Origin: Flavobacteriales bacterium
GTDB lineage: Bacteria; Bacteroidota; Bacteroidia; CAIKAF01
Length of the DNA: 61,767 nucleotides
Assembly (NCBI GenBank): GCA_025055635.1
Contig: JANWWQ010000001.1
Coordinates: 1-61,767, forward strand
Direction of reading: 5' to 3'
The first letter of the stretch is position 1, and each line of letters starts with the position of its first letter. Made by a program: the position numbers and the translations under genes. Shown one piece after another: positions 1-8,474 of this stretch. The notes under the pieces are model-generated. The model worked only from the letters and a program-made list of their open reading frames with translations. It did no database searches and was not told where the DNA came from.

Positions 1-2095
1 GGGACAGATTGGATACACCTGGAATACCACTCCCGTCCAGACCACAGCTACAGCCACCAATCTTTCGCAGGGCACCTATACCGTGACGGCCACGGATGCC
101 AATGGTTGCCAGGCCAGCGCCACTGTCCAGATCATGCAGCCGTCCCCTCTGCAGGTGGCTATCACCAACATCAGCCACGTCAGCTGCTTTGGCCTCTCTA
201 ATGGTACGGCTACCGCAGTGGCTTCGGGTGGCGTGGGCTCCTACTCCTACTCGTGGAACACCACTCCTCCTCAGAATGCGGCCACTGCCACAGGTTTAGG
301 CGCCGGTACCTACAGTGTGATGGTCACCGATGGTAATGGTTGCCAGAACGGGGTTTCCATCCAGATTACCCAACCGTCCCAACTGACTGTCTCGGTCAAT
401 GCCCAGAACGCTTCCTGCCATGGCACCAACACGGGGTCCATTCAGGCGACAGCCCAGGGCGGTACACCTAACTACACGTACTCCTGGAATAACGGAGCCC
501 TCATGGGACCCAGTCACAGCAACCTACCTGCAGGCACTTACAACGTGTTGGTCACGGATGCGAACGGTTGTACGGCCAGTGCCCAGGGTACTATCAGTCA
601 GCCTGCACCGCTGGCTGTTAGCATTACTAATGTGCAGCATGTCAGTTGCTTCGGTGCCAATGATGGGTCGGCTACGGCGGTGCCATCCGGCGGCCCCGGC
701 GGATACCTTTATTTATGGTTACCCGGGGGCCAGACTACCCCTACGGTGTCGGGCCTGGGGCCCGCCACTTACACTGTGTACGTGGCTGATAATCTGCTGT
801 GTGATACCGTGAGCGCCACCGTGACCATCAACGAGCCTCCCCCCGTAACGCTTTCCTTGAGCGCCTCTCCGGGTACAGAGGTGTGCAGCGGTACGGCGGT
901 TACTCTTTCAGCCTCAGGTGCTCAGGATTATACTTGGAATCCCGGTGCCCTGCAGGGCAGTTCCATCCAGGTGGCTATCGTGAATAATACAACCTACGAT
1001 GTTATAGGCACCGATGCCAACGGCTGTATAGGTATCGGTTCTATTACTCTGACGGTGTTACCAAATCCGGTGGCCTCCCTGCAGGCTTCGCCCCCCGAAG
1101 TATGCGCAGGCCAGGTCCTGACCTTGGACGCCTCCGGGTCTACCACACCGAGCCCGGGTTCTGTGACTGCTGTGGATTGGGATATGGACAATAACAATAT
1201 CTTTGAGATAACAAACGGGGGCTTTACGCAGTCCGTAAATACTTCCACTCCAGGCACTTATACCGTCCAAGCCATGGTAACCAACAGCGATGGATGTAAG
1301 GACATTCAGGCCGTCACCTACACGGTGAATCCCGTGCCCGTGGCAGCTTTTTCTGCTGCAAACGTGTGTGATGGAACAGCTTTAAACTTTAACAATCAGA
1401 GCTCTATGACTCCTGGAGGGACCTTAAACTACCAGTGGGACTTCGGCGCGGGCGGAACAGGCTCCACCCAGCCATCGCCCTCTTATACTTATCCCGGTCC
1501 TGGCTCCTATCCCGTGACCCTCACAGTGACCTCGGACAAGGGATGCATAAGCCAAGCCTACGATACGGTGCAGGTATATCCAAATCCACCGGTCGCATTC
1601 ACCGTCCAACCCCAATGCTTTCACGTGGTGGATGTGTCCGTCACAGATCCCCAGAATGACCTTTCCTATATGTGGGATTTCGGCGATCAAAGCAGTGCCA
1701 CAGAAACTATTTACCAACATACCTACGAGCAAGCAGGTACCTACACCATTACCCTGACGGCCACCAACGCCTTCGGATGTCAGAGCTCCACGAGTCAGAA
1801 TGTAGACGTCATCAAGAGCGTTCCCCTCTCGCAGGTGCAACTTCCCAACATTATCACCCCAAACGGCGACGGGCTGAACGACCGTCTTCTCATAGATCCC
1901 AACTTTGAACAATGCACCGAATATGAAGTGCTGATCTTCAACCGCTGGGGTAATCTGGTGTACCGCTACACTCAAAATGGTACACCCTTTGAAGGTAAAA
2001 ACAAAGGAGGAACGCGCCTGCAGCCGGGTGTGTACTTTTACGTGATCCGCTCAGGCACACTGGAAAAAAATTCCAGCCTTACGATCGTTCAATAA
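1..2095 (+). CDS. SprB/PKD-repeat surface adhesin, T9SS type B sorting domain (5' end outside window)
   Basis: The reading frame is open to the left edge (first full codon at base 2), so this is the C-terminal ~697 residues of a larger secreted protein. It opens with three full SprB-like repeats of about 80 residues plus part of a fourth, each ending in GTYxVxVTDANGC-like text with a conserved Cys and a GG-Y-Y-W core. Three PKD domains follow (WDMDNN, YQWDFG, YMWDFGD turns). The last ~90 residues start at NIITPNGDGLNDR and include IFNRWGNLVY and PGVYFYVI, the gliding-motility-associated type B sorting domain used by T9SS. Known members are cell-surface adhesins such as SprB of gliding flavobacteria; a role in gliding or attachment is inference. 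The next gene starts 13 bp downstream. Confidence 0.9.
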   Translation, partial: GQIGYTWNTTPVQTTATATNLSQGTYTVTATDANGCQASATVQIMQPSPLQVAITNISHVSCFGLSNGTATAVASGGVGSYSYSWNTTPPQNAATATGLGAGTYSVMVTDGNGCQNGVSIQITQPSQLTVSVNAQNASCHGTNTGSIQATAQGGTPNYTYSWNNGALMGPSHSNLPAGTYNVLVTDANGCTASAQGTISQPAPLAVSITNVQHVSCFGANDGSATAVPSGGPGGYLYLWLPGGQTTPTVSGLGPATYTVYVADNLLCDTVSATVTINEPPPVTLSLSASPGTEVCSGTAVTLSASGAQDYTWNPGALQGSSIQVAIVNNTTYDVIGTDANGCIGIGSITLTVLPNPVASLQASPPEVCAGQVLTLDASGSTTPSPGSVTAVDWDMDNNNIFEITNGGFTQSVNTSTPGTYTVQAMVTNSDGCKDIQAVTYTVNPVPVAAFSAANVCDGTALNFNNQSSMTPGGTLNYQWDFGAGGTGSTQPSPSYTYPGPGSYPVTLTVTSDKGCISQAYDTVQVYPNPPVAFTVQPQCFHVVDVSVTDPQNDLSYMWDFGDQSSATETIYQHTYEQAGTYTITLTATNAFGCQSSTSQNVDVIKSVPLSQVQLPNIITPNGDGLNDRLLIDPNFEQCTEYEVLIFNRWGNLVYRYTQNGTPFEGKNKGGTRLQPGVYFYVIRSGTLEKNSSLTIVQ

Positions 2096-2108
2096 TAGAG
2101 TATAGAAA

Positions 2109-2819
2109 ATGAAAAAATTTTATGGAATAATTGCAAGCTTTTTGATAGGGTTGCCTCTGGTGGGCCAGTCGCCTACTCTGAGGCTGCTCAACTACAGCAA
2201 TCAGGATATCACAGGCACTACACTCAATAAATTCATTTTTCCAAGTCAACTTTCCCATTTTGCCGATATCAAGGTACTAAATGCCGGGCCCGATGCCGAG
2301 GTGATGGTGAAAAGAGAGAATGTTAATATGCCTGCAGGCTATATTAATTATTTCTGTTGGGGTACCAACTGCTACCCTCCCCATACGGACGTCTCCACAT
2401 ATCCGGAATTTTTAAGTTCTGGCCAGCAGAATCTGACGTTCATTTATTACATCCAGGCCGATACTACCGGCGGCAATTGGAGCATTACATATACTTTCTT
2501 TGAGCCAGGTAACCCCACAAACTCTGTATCTGTGCACATCAATGGGTATACCTATGGTGTGTCGCTTTCTGACTTACCGGTGCTCCAGGTGAAAGCCTAT
2601 CCCAATCCAGCCCGGGAGCGGTTCATCATTACGCCTGCCGTGGATGTGCAGCGCTTCAATGTCACCATCACTGACCTGGTAGGTAAAGTCATTGCAGCCG
2701 GTCAGTACACCGGAGGCCAGGCCGTAGTGGATGTACGGGGCCTGCGGCGGGGATTATATGTGTACCATGTAGATGTGCCGGGGTATAAACGGTTAACCGG
2801 TAAGTTCTGGGTAGAATAA
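2109..2819 (+). CDS. Small secreted protein with T9SS type A sorting domain
   Basis: 236 residues. It begins with a clear Sec signal peptide (MKKFYGIIASFLIGLPLVGQ). The middle ~150 residues match no family I recognise; they have a beta-rich look and two cysteines close together (FCWGTNCYPP). The C-terminal ~75 residues are a type A sorting domain: VKAYPNPARERFIITP, then ITDLVGKVIAAGQY, then LRRGLYVYHV and a final basic stretch. The protein is expected to cross the inner membrane by Sec and the outer membrane by T9SS, then be anchored or released. It lies 13 bp after the adhesin with no promoter-like sequence between, so the two are probably cotranscribed. Function of the middle domain is unknown. 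Confidence 0.85.
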   Translation: MKKFYGIIASFLIGLPLVGQSPTLRLLNYSNQDITGTTLNKFIFPSQLSHFADIKVLNAGPDAEVMVKRENVNMPAGYINYFCWGTNCYPPHTDVSTYPEFLSSGQQNLTFIYYIQADTTGGNWSITYTFFEPGNPTNSVSVHINGYTYGVSLSDLPVLQVKAYPNPARERFIITPAVDVQRFNVTITDLVGKVIAAGQYTGGQAVVDVRGLRRGLYVYHVDVPGYKRLTGKFWVE

Positions 2820-3153
2820 ACAGGACTGAGAGGGCTTAAACACTTTTTATCCCGCTTTAAGGGCCGACAAAAAATCCTCTCGTGAAATAGTGAGAATAAT
2901 TTTTTTTAGCCAAAGTTTTAAAGGAAATAGACAGGAGGTTGGTCATGGGCCTTGACAGAGGATGCTCCATCCTATCCAAAATTGTTATGAACGCTTCTTT
3001 CCTCAAAGGCAAGTGAGCAATGCTCGGGACTCAAAATTTAGGAGCTTTCAAGGGGATGTACTTATTCCTACCCCGGGGAACTGAGGGGGAGGTAAAAGTC
3101 TCATGGATTTTTAACGGCTCTTGATTTAAAGTAACGAGCTGCCAAAGAGCCAA
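2820..3153. other. Intergenic region between convergent genes; imperfect hairpins, no gene
   Basis: Separates the + strand T9SS gene from the - strand hpd. It holds an imperfect hairpin at 3067-3092 (CCTACCCC paired with GGGGGAGG) and a 7-bp inverted repeat GGCTCTT/AAGAGCC at 3116-3122 and 3145-3151, directly beyond the hpd stop. Neither has a convincing T-tract, so neither is called as a terminator. A 23-codon reading frame with an SD-like AGGAGG sits at 2945-3016 (see findings). No RNA gene was recognised. Confidence 0.5.
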
Positions 3154-4302
3154 TCAGAGCGTGCCACGACGAGCCTGTTCGCGCTCTATGGCCTCAAAAA
3201 GGGCTTTGAAGTTACCCTTTCCAAAAGATGTGGCTCCTTTGCGCTGGATGATTTCAATAAATAGTGTGGGCCTGTCCACCACAGGCTTAGTGAAAAGCTG
3301 GAGCAGGTATCCCTGATCGTCGCGATCCACCAGAACGCGTAGGCGCTTAAGCGTTTCGGTATCTTCGTCAATGGTCCCCACGCGTTCAAAGAGGGAATCG
3401 TAGTAGGCGTCCGGAACTTCCAGAAACTCCACTCCCCGGGCTCGCAATTCGGAAACTGTGTGAATGATGTCGTTGGTAGCCAAGGCCAAGTGTTGGCATC
3501 CGGGGCCGTGATAAAAGTCCAGATATTCCTCCACCTGGGATTTTTTGCGGCCTTCGGCCGGCTCGTTGATGGGAAACTTGATCCAGCCACTCCCGTTGCT
3601 CATCACCTTGCTCATCAGGGCCGTGTATTCGGTGCTGATGTCTTTGTCGTCAAAGGAGATGAGTTGGGCAAAGCCCATGACTTTTTTGTAGAAGTCAGCC
3701 CAGGTGTTCATTTCGCCCCAACCGACGTTACCCACCATGTGGTCCACGTATTGAAGGCCTGTGGGGGTGGGATGGTATCCGCTGTCCCATGGCTGGTATC
3801 CGGGTAGAAAGGCCCCCCGGTAATTTTTGCGTTCCACGAAAATGTGAACCGTATCCCCATAGGTGTGGATACCAGAGCGCACCACCTGACCCCAGGAGTC
3901 TTCTTCCACGGTGGGTTCCATGAAGGGACGGGCGCCGCGGGAGGTGGTTTCTTCAAAGGCTTTGCGGGCGTCTTCCACTGTAAGGGCAATGACGCGGACG
4001 CCGTCGCCATGCAAACGGACGTGATCCCAAATTGGGTTTTCAGGTGTCAAGGCCGCCGTGAGCACCAGACGGATTTTATTCTGAATCAAAGCATAGCTGA
4101 CGCGATCCTTGATCCCCGTCTCCAGGCCGGCATAAGCCAGGTCCTGGAACCCAAAAGCCGTTTTGAAGTAGTAAGCGGCCTTTTTGGCATCGCCCACATA
4201 AAGTTCCACATAATCGGTGCCCAGTAGGGGAAGAAAGTCTTCGGCTTCGGGCACAATTTTTTTGTAGGTTTTAAAGCTGAATGGATCGGTGAGTGTTTCC
4301 AT
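3154..4302 (-). CDS. hpd: 4-hydroxyphenylpyruvate dioxygenase
   Basis: 382 residues, the usual length for this Fe(II) enzyme, which converts 4-hydroxyphenylpyruvate to homogentisate in tyrosine catabolism. Two vicinal-oxygen-chelate domains are visible (about 25-160 and 180-360). The iron ligands expected for the family are present: His188 (YVDHMVGNV), His271 (GCQHLALAT) and Glu350 (FIEIIQRKG). The C-terminal FGKGNFKALFEAIE is the conserved gate helix. The start ATG at 4302 lies 34 bp after the hmgA stop, so hmgA and hpd form one operon that carries two consecutive steps, transcribed from the hmgA promoter. Downstream genes of the pathway (maleylacetoacetate isomerase, fumarylacetoacetase) are not in the window. 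Confidence 0.97.
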   Translation of the reverse strand: METLTDPFSFKTYKKIVPEAEDFLPLLGTDYVELYVGDAKKAAYYFKTAFGFQDLAYAGLETGIKDRVSYALIQNKIRLVLTAALTPENPIWDHVRLHGDGVRVIALTVEDARKAFEETTSRGARPFMEPTVEEDSWGQVVRSGIHTYGDTVHIFVERKNYRGAFLPGYQPWDSGYHPTPTGLQYVDHMVGNVGWGEMNTWADFYKKVMGFAQLISFDDKDISTEYTALMSKVMSNGSGWIKFPINEPAEGRKKSQVEEYLDFYHGPGCQHLALATNDIIHTVSELRARGVEFLEVPDAYYDSLFERVGTIDEDTETLKRLRVLVDRDDQGYLLQLFTKPVVDRPTLFIEIIQRKGATSFGKGNFKALFEAIEREQARRGTL

Positions 4303-4336
4303 GGGAGGGAGGTTTTTTCAGTTTAACGTGAATACA

Positions 4337-5494
4337 TTATTCCTGCCAGGAATATTTGTAGTTGGGGTCTTCAATGGCTATGGCATCCGTGGTCACCATG
4401 AGGGGCTTAAAGGTGTCGATCATCACGGCCAGTTCGTTGGTTTCTTTCTTTCCGATGCTGCGCTCTATGGCACCAGGCTGGGGGCCATGCGGTATGCCGG
4501 CTGGGTGGAGGGTGATCATGCCCTGCTCCACGTCGTTACGGCTCATGAAATCTCCATCCACGTAGTAGAGCACTTCGTCGCTGTCAATATTGCTGTGGTT
4601 GTAGGGGGCGGGGATGGCCTTGGGATGCCAGTCGTAAAGCCGCGGACAAAATGAGCACACCACAAAAGCATCAGTTTCAAAAGTTTGGTGTACGGGCGGA
4701 GGCTGATGCACCCGGCCCACAATGGGTTCAAAGTTGTAAATACTGAATCCCCAAGGATAATTGTAACCATCCCATCCGACCACATCAAAGGGATGGGTCT
4801 GATAAACCACATGATGCAAAGTGTCCTGTTTCTTTACCTTGATGAGGAACTGCCCTCTTTCGTCGTAAGTTTCCAGGCTATGCGGGAGCTTGTAATCCCT
4901 TTCGCAGAAAGGGCTGTGCTCCAGCAATTGGCCAAAGTTGTTGCGATACCGCTTGGGAGTGTATATGGGATGGAAAGATTCCACGATGAGCAACCGGTTA
5001 TCTTCGGTTTCAAAGTGCATTTGGTAAATCATACCCCGCGGCACCACCAGATAATCCCCGGGTTCAAAGTCTATACGGCCCATAAAAGAACGAAGAGCAC
5101 CCCGACCTTTATGAATAAAAATTAACTCATCGGCGTCGGCGTTTTTATAAAAATAATCTTTAAAACCTCGGCGGGGTGCCGCCAGGGCGATATAAATATC
5201 GCGGTTCACTAAGACATACCGGCGCGCTTGTAGGTAATCGTCCTGAGGTTCCACCCTGAAGCCCAAAAGGCGCCGGGGTGCTATGTTTTTCTCTACCGCC
5301 ACCTGAGGCTTCCATTCGATTGATTCAAGAATCTCATGAATGCGTGTGGGACGGTGGACATGATACAGCAAACTGCTCATACCCACAAACCCAATGGTCC
5401 CGAATAACTGTTCATAGTACAATGAACCATCGGGCTTCCGAAACTGTGTGTGCCGTTTGGCAGGAATCTGACCCAGCTTATGATAGATAGGCAT
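4337..5494 (-). CDS. hmgA: Homogentisate 1,2-dioxygenase
   Basis: 385 residues from the ATG at 5494 (MPIYHKLGQIPAKRHTQF). It opens the ring of homogentisate to give 4-maleylacetoacetate, the step after hpd. The cupin-type core includes YHVHRPTRIHE near the N-terminus, the FIHKGRGALRSFMG and PGDYLVVPRG segments, and the conserved HPAGIPHGPQPGAIE near the C-terminus where iron ligands lie. A longer reading from a TTG at 5506 adds four residues, but that codon lies inside the -7 promoter box at 5504-5511, so the 5494 start is preferred. Start and box are only 9 bp apart, which predicts a 5' leader of a few bases. First gene of the hmgA-hpd operon. Confidence 0.95.
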   Translation of the reverse strand: MPIYHKLGQIPAKRHTQFRKPDGSLYYEQLFGTIGFVGMSSLLYHVHRPTRIHEILESIEWKPQVAVEKNIAPRRLLGFRVEPQDDYLQARRYVLVNRDIYIALAAPRRGFKDYFYKNADADELIFIHKGRGALRSFMGRIDFEPGDYLVVPRGMIYQMHFETEDNRLLIVESFHPIYTPKRYRNNFGQLLEHSPFCERDYKLPHSLETYDERGQFLIKVKKQDTLHHVVYQTHPFDVVGWDGYNYPWGFSIYNFEPIVGRVHQPPPVHQTFETDAFVVCSFCPRLYDWHPKAIPAPYNHSNIDSDEVLYYVDGDFMSRNDVEQGMITLHPAGIPHGPQPGAIERSIGKKETNELAVMIDTFKPLMVTTDAIAIEDPNYKYSWQE

Positions 5495-5503
5495 AAGGGA
5501 GTA

Positions 5504-5511
5504 CAAATTTA
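5504..5511 (-). promoter_or_regulatory. Predicted -7 promoter element of hmgA-hpd
   Basis: On the minus strand this reads TAAATTTG, a perfect match to the Bacteroidota -7 consensus TAnnTTTG. It ends 9 bp before the hmgA ATG. No clear -33 TTTG is seen. Position and exact match support it; the short spacing predicts a nearly leaderless mRNA. Confidence 0.6.
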
Positions 5512-5563
5512 AGATGCGCGCGAACAGCCCGAGCGTACCACGAAAAGGGGATTTGCTGGCAAC

Positions 5564-5734
5564 TTAGCCGCGCAAATATTTAACGGCCAGCACCACCAGT
5601 CCTATTAAAAACATGAAAATGCTGATCCTATTGATGCCATGCATGAAGCGCAGATTGAGACTAAGTTTTTTCTCAGGTTTGCGGAACATGGTGGCCGGGT
5701 TGAGGTAATGCAGAATTTTTTCCCAAAGACCCAT
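5564..5734 (-). CDS. Small single-pass membrane protein of unknown function
   Basis: 56 residues, ATG at 5734, TAA at 5564-5566. Layout: an amphipathic N-terminus (MGLWEKILHYLNPATMFRK), a basic middle (KPEKKLSLNLRFMHGINRIS) and one membrane segment (IFMFLIGLVVLAVKYLRG) reaching the C-terminus. The segment NLRFMHGINRISIFMFL and the overall plan resemble a family of tiny conserved Bacteroidota proteins, possibly the one catalogued as DUF6728; I am not certain of the name. The Lys/Arg-rich segment before the membrane helix favours an N-in topology. A perfect -7 box (TACCTTTG) sits just upstream, which supports a real gene. It stands alone between hmgA and trxB. No function can be given. Confidence 0.75.
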   Translation of the reverse strand: MGLWEKILHYLNPATMFRKPEKKLSLNLRFMHGINRISIFMFLIGLVVLAVKYLRG

Positions 5735-5742
5735 ATACAAAG

Positions 5743-5750
5743 CAAAGGTA
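5743..5750 (-). promoter_or_regulatory. Predicted -7 promoter element of the 56-residue membrane protein gene
   Basis: Minus strand reads TACCTTTG (consensus TAnnTTTG), 8 bp before the start codon, so the mRNA would begin about 2 bases before the ATG. No good -33 element is visible. Confidence 0.5.
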
Positions 5751-5922
5751 AAACGCTCGGGCAGAAGATAAGTTTTTCCATATCATAAAAGGGGACCCAA
5801 GTTCATGGAATTTGCGACGGGACAATGCTCTTTCCAGAAATGGGTACGTGACTCCAGTTTCTTTAAGGAGTGGATGCAAATACTTTCCTTTGCACCCAAT
5901 AAAACAAAATCCCCTATAATCC

Positions 5923-6870
5923 ATGGAATTCACAGAACGGAAGCTTGAGCAATGTGTGATCATCGGTGCCGGCCCGGCCGGTTATACCGCAGCCATTTAC
6001 GCTTCCCGGGCTGCGCTTCATCCGTTGTTGCTGGCTGGTCCCCAACCTGGAGGCCAGCTCATGATTACCAATGAAGTGGAGAACTTTCCGGGATTTCCAG
6101 AGGGTATTATGGGACCCGAATTGATGGATTTGTTTCGCAAACAGGCTGAGCGGTTTGGTACTCGTATCCTGTATGAGAGCGTCACAGAGGTTGATTTTTC
6201 TAATCCTAATTGTCATCTAATCAAGACCGATCAAGGCCGGACGATTGAAACCCGTACCGTTATTGTGTGTACGGGCGCTTCGGCCAAGTGGCTCGGATTA
6301 GAAAGCGAGCAGCGCCTTAATGGCAAAGGTGTTTCTGCCTGCGCCGTGTGCGACGGATTCTTTTTCCGCGGACAGGAAGTGGCCGTTGTGGGAGGTGGTG
6401 ATACGGCCTGTGAAGAGGCACATTATCTTTCCAAATTATGCACCACTGTGCATATGCTGGTCCGCAGTCATAAATTCCGCGCCAGCAAAATCATGGAACA
6501 GCGCGTACGCAACACCCCCAACATTAAAATTTACATGAATACTGAGACGCTGGAGATATTGGGACAGGACAGCGTGGAAGGAGTCCGTGTCATTCATAAG
6601 GACATAAACCAGGAAAGCGTAATTCCCGTGAAAGGCTTTTTTGTGGCCATAGGGCATAAACCCAATACGGACTTTTTGAAACCTTGGCTACGCTTGGACG
6701 ACAATGGCTACGTGGTGACCAAGCCTGATTCTACGGCCACTGACGTTCCGGGAGTCTTTGTAGCGGGGGATGCCCAGGATAAGGTATACAGGCAGGCCGT
6801 CACAGCTGCAGGTACCGGGTGTATGGCTGCTCTGGAAGCGGAGCGCTACCTGGCTTCGGTGGGGCATTGA
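5923..6870 (+). CDS. trxB: Thioredoxin-disulfide reductase
   Basis: 315 residues, the normal length. It is the FAD/NADPH enzyme that reduces thioredoxin in the cytoplasm. FAD-binding VIIGAGPAGYTAAIYASRA lies at 12-30, the redox-active pair is Cys140-Ala-Val-Cys143 followed by Asp (CAVCDG), and the NADPH-binding Rossmann motif VAVVGGGDTACEEA follows. The C-terminal GVFVAGDAQDKVYRQAVTAA is the second FAD motif. The ATG at 5923 is the first start that keeps the N-terminal FAD fold. Upstream, TTCCTTTG at 5885-5892 matches the -7 consensus except for one base and could be the promoter. Divergent from the small membrane protein gene; monocistronic as far as can be seen. Confidence 0.96.
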   Translation: MEFTERKLEQCVIIGAGPAGYTAAIYASRAALHPLLLAGPQPGGQLMITNEVENFPGFPEGIMGPELMDLFRKQAERFGTRILYESVTEVDFSNPNCHLIKTDQGRTIETRTVIVCTGASAKWLGLESEQRLNGKGVSACAVCDGFFFRGQEVAVVGGGDTACEEAHYLSKLCTTVHMLVRSHKFRASKIMEQRVRNTPNIKIYMNTETLEILGQDSVEGVRVIHKDINQESVIPVKGFFVAIGHKPNTDFLKPWLRLDDNGYVVTKPDSTATDVPGVFVAGDAQDKVYRQAVTAAGTGCMAALEAERYLASVGH

Positions 6871-6896
6871 AAACCTTCAATCGGGCCTACATCAAA

Positions 6897-6904
6897 TATT
6901 TTTG
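6897..6904 (+). promoter_or_regulatory. Predicted -7 promoter element of the T9SS protein gene at 6927
   Basis: TATTTTTG matches TAnnTTTG exactly, 22 bp before the chosen ATG and 26 bp after the trxB stop. It supports separate transcription from trxB and argues against a start that overlaps trxB. Confidence 0.5.
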
Positions 6905-6926
6905 TTGCGACAGAAATTTGCAGAGT

Positions 6927-8120
6927 ATGAAAAGATTTTCTCCAACATCGTTCATCGGCTTTATATTGAGCTTGTCTACTGCATTTGCAAGCGCCCAAAC
7001 GGTAATCCTTACTGCAGATGATTTTGCTCAACCAGGAGATTTTGCAGAATTCAAAGTATGCGGAACTCCTTCCAACCTCACGGCCGATACCCTGCCAGGA
7101 ATACCAGGCGTAGTGGATACTTTAAAACTAAATACGCAGACTGTCACCGACCAGTTCACACTGAATTTTGTTCTGCCTTCGGCATTTCCCGAAGGGGCCT
7201 TGTTCCCCAGCGCCACGGTGGCCTATACTTCCCCTGGGAATGTGAACTTTTTCCTTCAGAACACTTCCTCAAATCTGAAGATTTTGGGCACCTCGGGAGA
7301 CCTTCAGGGCACGCAACTCGTGGCCCAGTTCACCCCGCCTTACACCCTCATGAATTATCCCTGCACCTTAGGCACTCTGATTAATACTTCTTATTCCTTT
7401 GAAAATTGGTTGGCTGTGGATTTTCTGAATACCTATGATGTTCTGGGAACCCTCGTAACGGTTGATATTGACAGTGCCCACGTGAAGCGTCAGGCCACCG
7501 TGAAAGCCCATTTTAATGAGATTGTGCAGGTGTTGACTCCGGATCACCCTTCTGGCACTCTCACGCTGAAGGCCTATGTGCGCCAGGATAACATAGATAC
7601 TCTGGAAGTGAAGCTGGGTGCGCCCATCAGCATCCCTGCCCTAGGAGTGAATTATCCAGCCGACTGGGTGCTGGTGGATGAGAATTTATACACTCTTATG
7701 GTGGCCGTCCTGGGCTACGATCCGGGGGTGAAGACCGGCTTCAACACCCAGAGATCGGTGGAATATTTTGCTAAGTTCCGGCGCTTCCGGTTCGCCGGCG
7801 TAGAACTCAATCCAGACAATACCGTGAAGCGTGTGGAGTGGATTAGCAATGTTAATAACATCAGCAATGCCGAAGAGGATCAGTCTTTTCTGAAAATATT
7901 TCCGAATCCTGTGACGGATAATCTACGCTTTGTAGGGCAGGATGAATCGGAATATACGGTGCGAATATTTAGCGTTGAAGGTCGTCTGTGGGTTACCAGG
8001 CATTTCTCAGGAACCTTTGAGCTATCGCTGCACCATTTGCCTGCTGGAATGTTCCTGGCCGAAATAACGGAAAAAGGGAGTCCCTACCGCCCCATGCGCC
8101 AGGTTATTTTGAAACAATAA
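6927..8120 (+). CDS. Secreted protein with T9SS type A sorting domain
   Basis: 397 residues from the ATG at 6927 (MKRFSPTSFIGFILSLSTAF, a good Sec signal peptide). The frame stays open further upstream into trxB, but those starts have no signal peptide and lie before the promoter box at 6897, so they are rejected. The long central part (about 25-310) is beta-rich with LxVDxxNTYD-like text and matches no family I recognise. The end is a type A sorting domain: LKIFPNPVTDNLRFVG, VRIFSVEGRLWVTRHF, LPAGMFLAEITE. It should be exported by Sec then T9SS. Neighbours give no functional hint. A possible weak terminator (TCCCC/GGGGA) lies in the AT-rich DNA beyond it. Confidence 0.8.
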   Translation: MKRFSPTSFIGFILSLSTAFASAQTVILTADDFAQPGDFAEFKVCGTPSNLTADTLPGIPGVVDTLKLNTQTVTDQFTLNFVLPSAFPEGALFPSATVAYTSPGNVNFFLQNTSSNLKILGTSGDLQGTQLVAQFTPPYTLMNYPCTLGTLINTSYSFENWLAVDFLNTYDVLGTLVTVDIDSAHVKRQATVKAHFNEIVQVLTPDHPSGTLTLKAYVRQDNIDTLEVKLGAPISIPALGVNYPADWVLVDENLYTLMVAVLGYDPGVKTGFNTQRSVEYFAKFRRFRFAGVELNPDNTVKRVEWISNVNNISNAEEDQSFLKIFPNPVTDNLRFVGQDESEYTVRIFSVEGRLWVTRHFSGTFELSLHHLPAGMFLAEITEKGSPYRPMRQVILKQ

Positions 8121-8474
8121 TAATCCTCTTTCCACAATTTAAGGTCTATTTTTCCTCTTTTACGAAAAATTTGTGTTAGTGATTTTTTTAATGTGAAATC
8201 CCCCTTTATCTTAGGGGAAATTATAAATTAATAAATTTAAATTACTTATTTAAGATTAACTTTTTTACTATTCTTAAATTTAATAAAATAATATTTTTTT
8301 GAAAATGCCTTTTTAAGGAGTATTTTTAAGATTAAGTTCTTGGGTATAAAAATTTCATTCTTAATTACTAATTGCTTAGGGAAAATCTTAACCTTAGGGA
8401 GGGATTTGATGGAAAGGGCCCATGGGACTTTTCAGCCCTGATATTTTGGAGCTTAATGTTATTGAGAAAAATTT
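8121..8474. other. AT-rich intergenic region between convergent genes, with short repeats
   Basis: Very AT-rich compared with its surroundings. TTAAGATTAA occurs directly at 8250-8259 and 8326-8335, and AATCTTAA, the inverse of its first eight bases, at 8384-8391. A TCCCC/GGGGA hairpin occurs near 8200-8220. No reading frame here looks coding and no RNA gene was recognised. It may simply be a spacer that ends two convergent transcripts. Confidence 0.4.

Noticed and set aside
6819-6926. Upstream start of the T9SS protein overlapping trxB
   Set aside because: It would lack a signal peptide and lie before the promoter box at 6897-6904; the ATG at 6927 opens a clear signal peptide.
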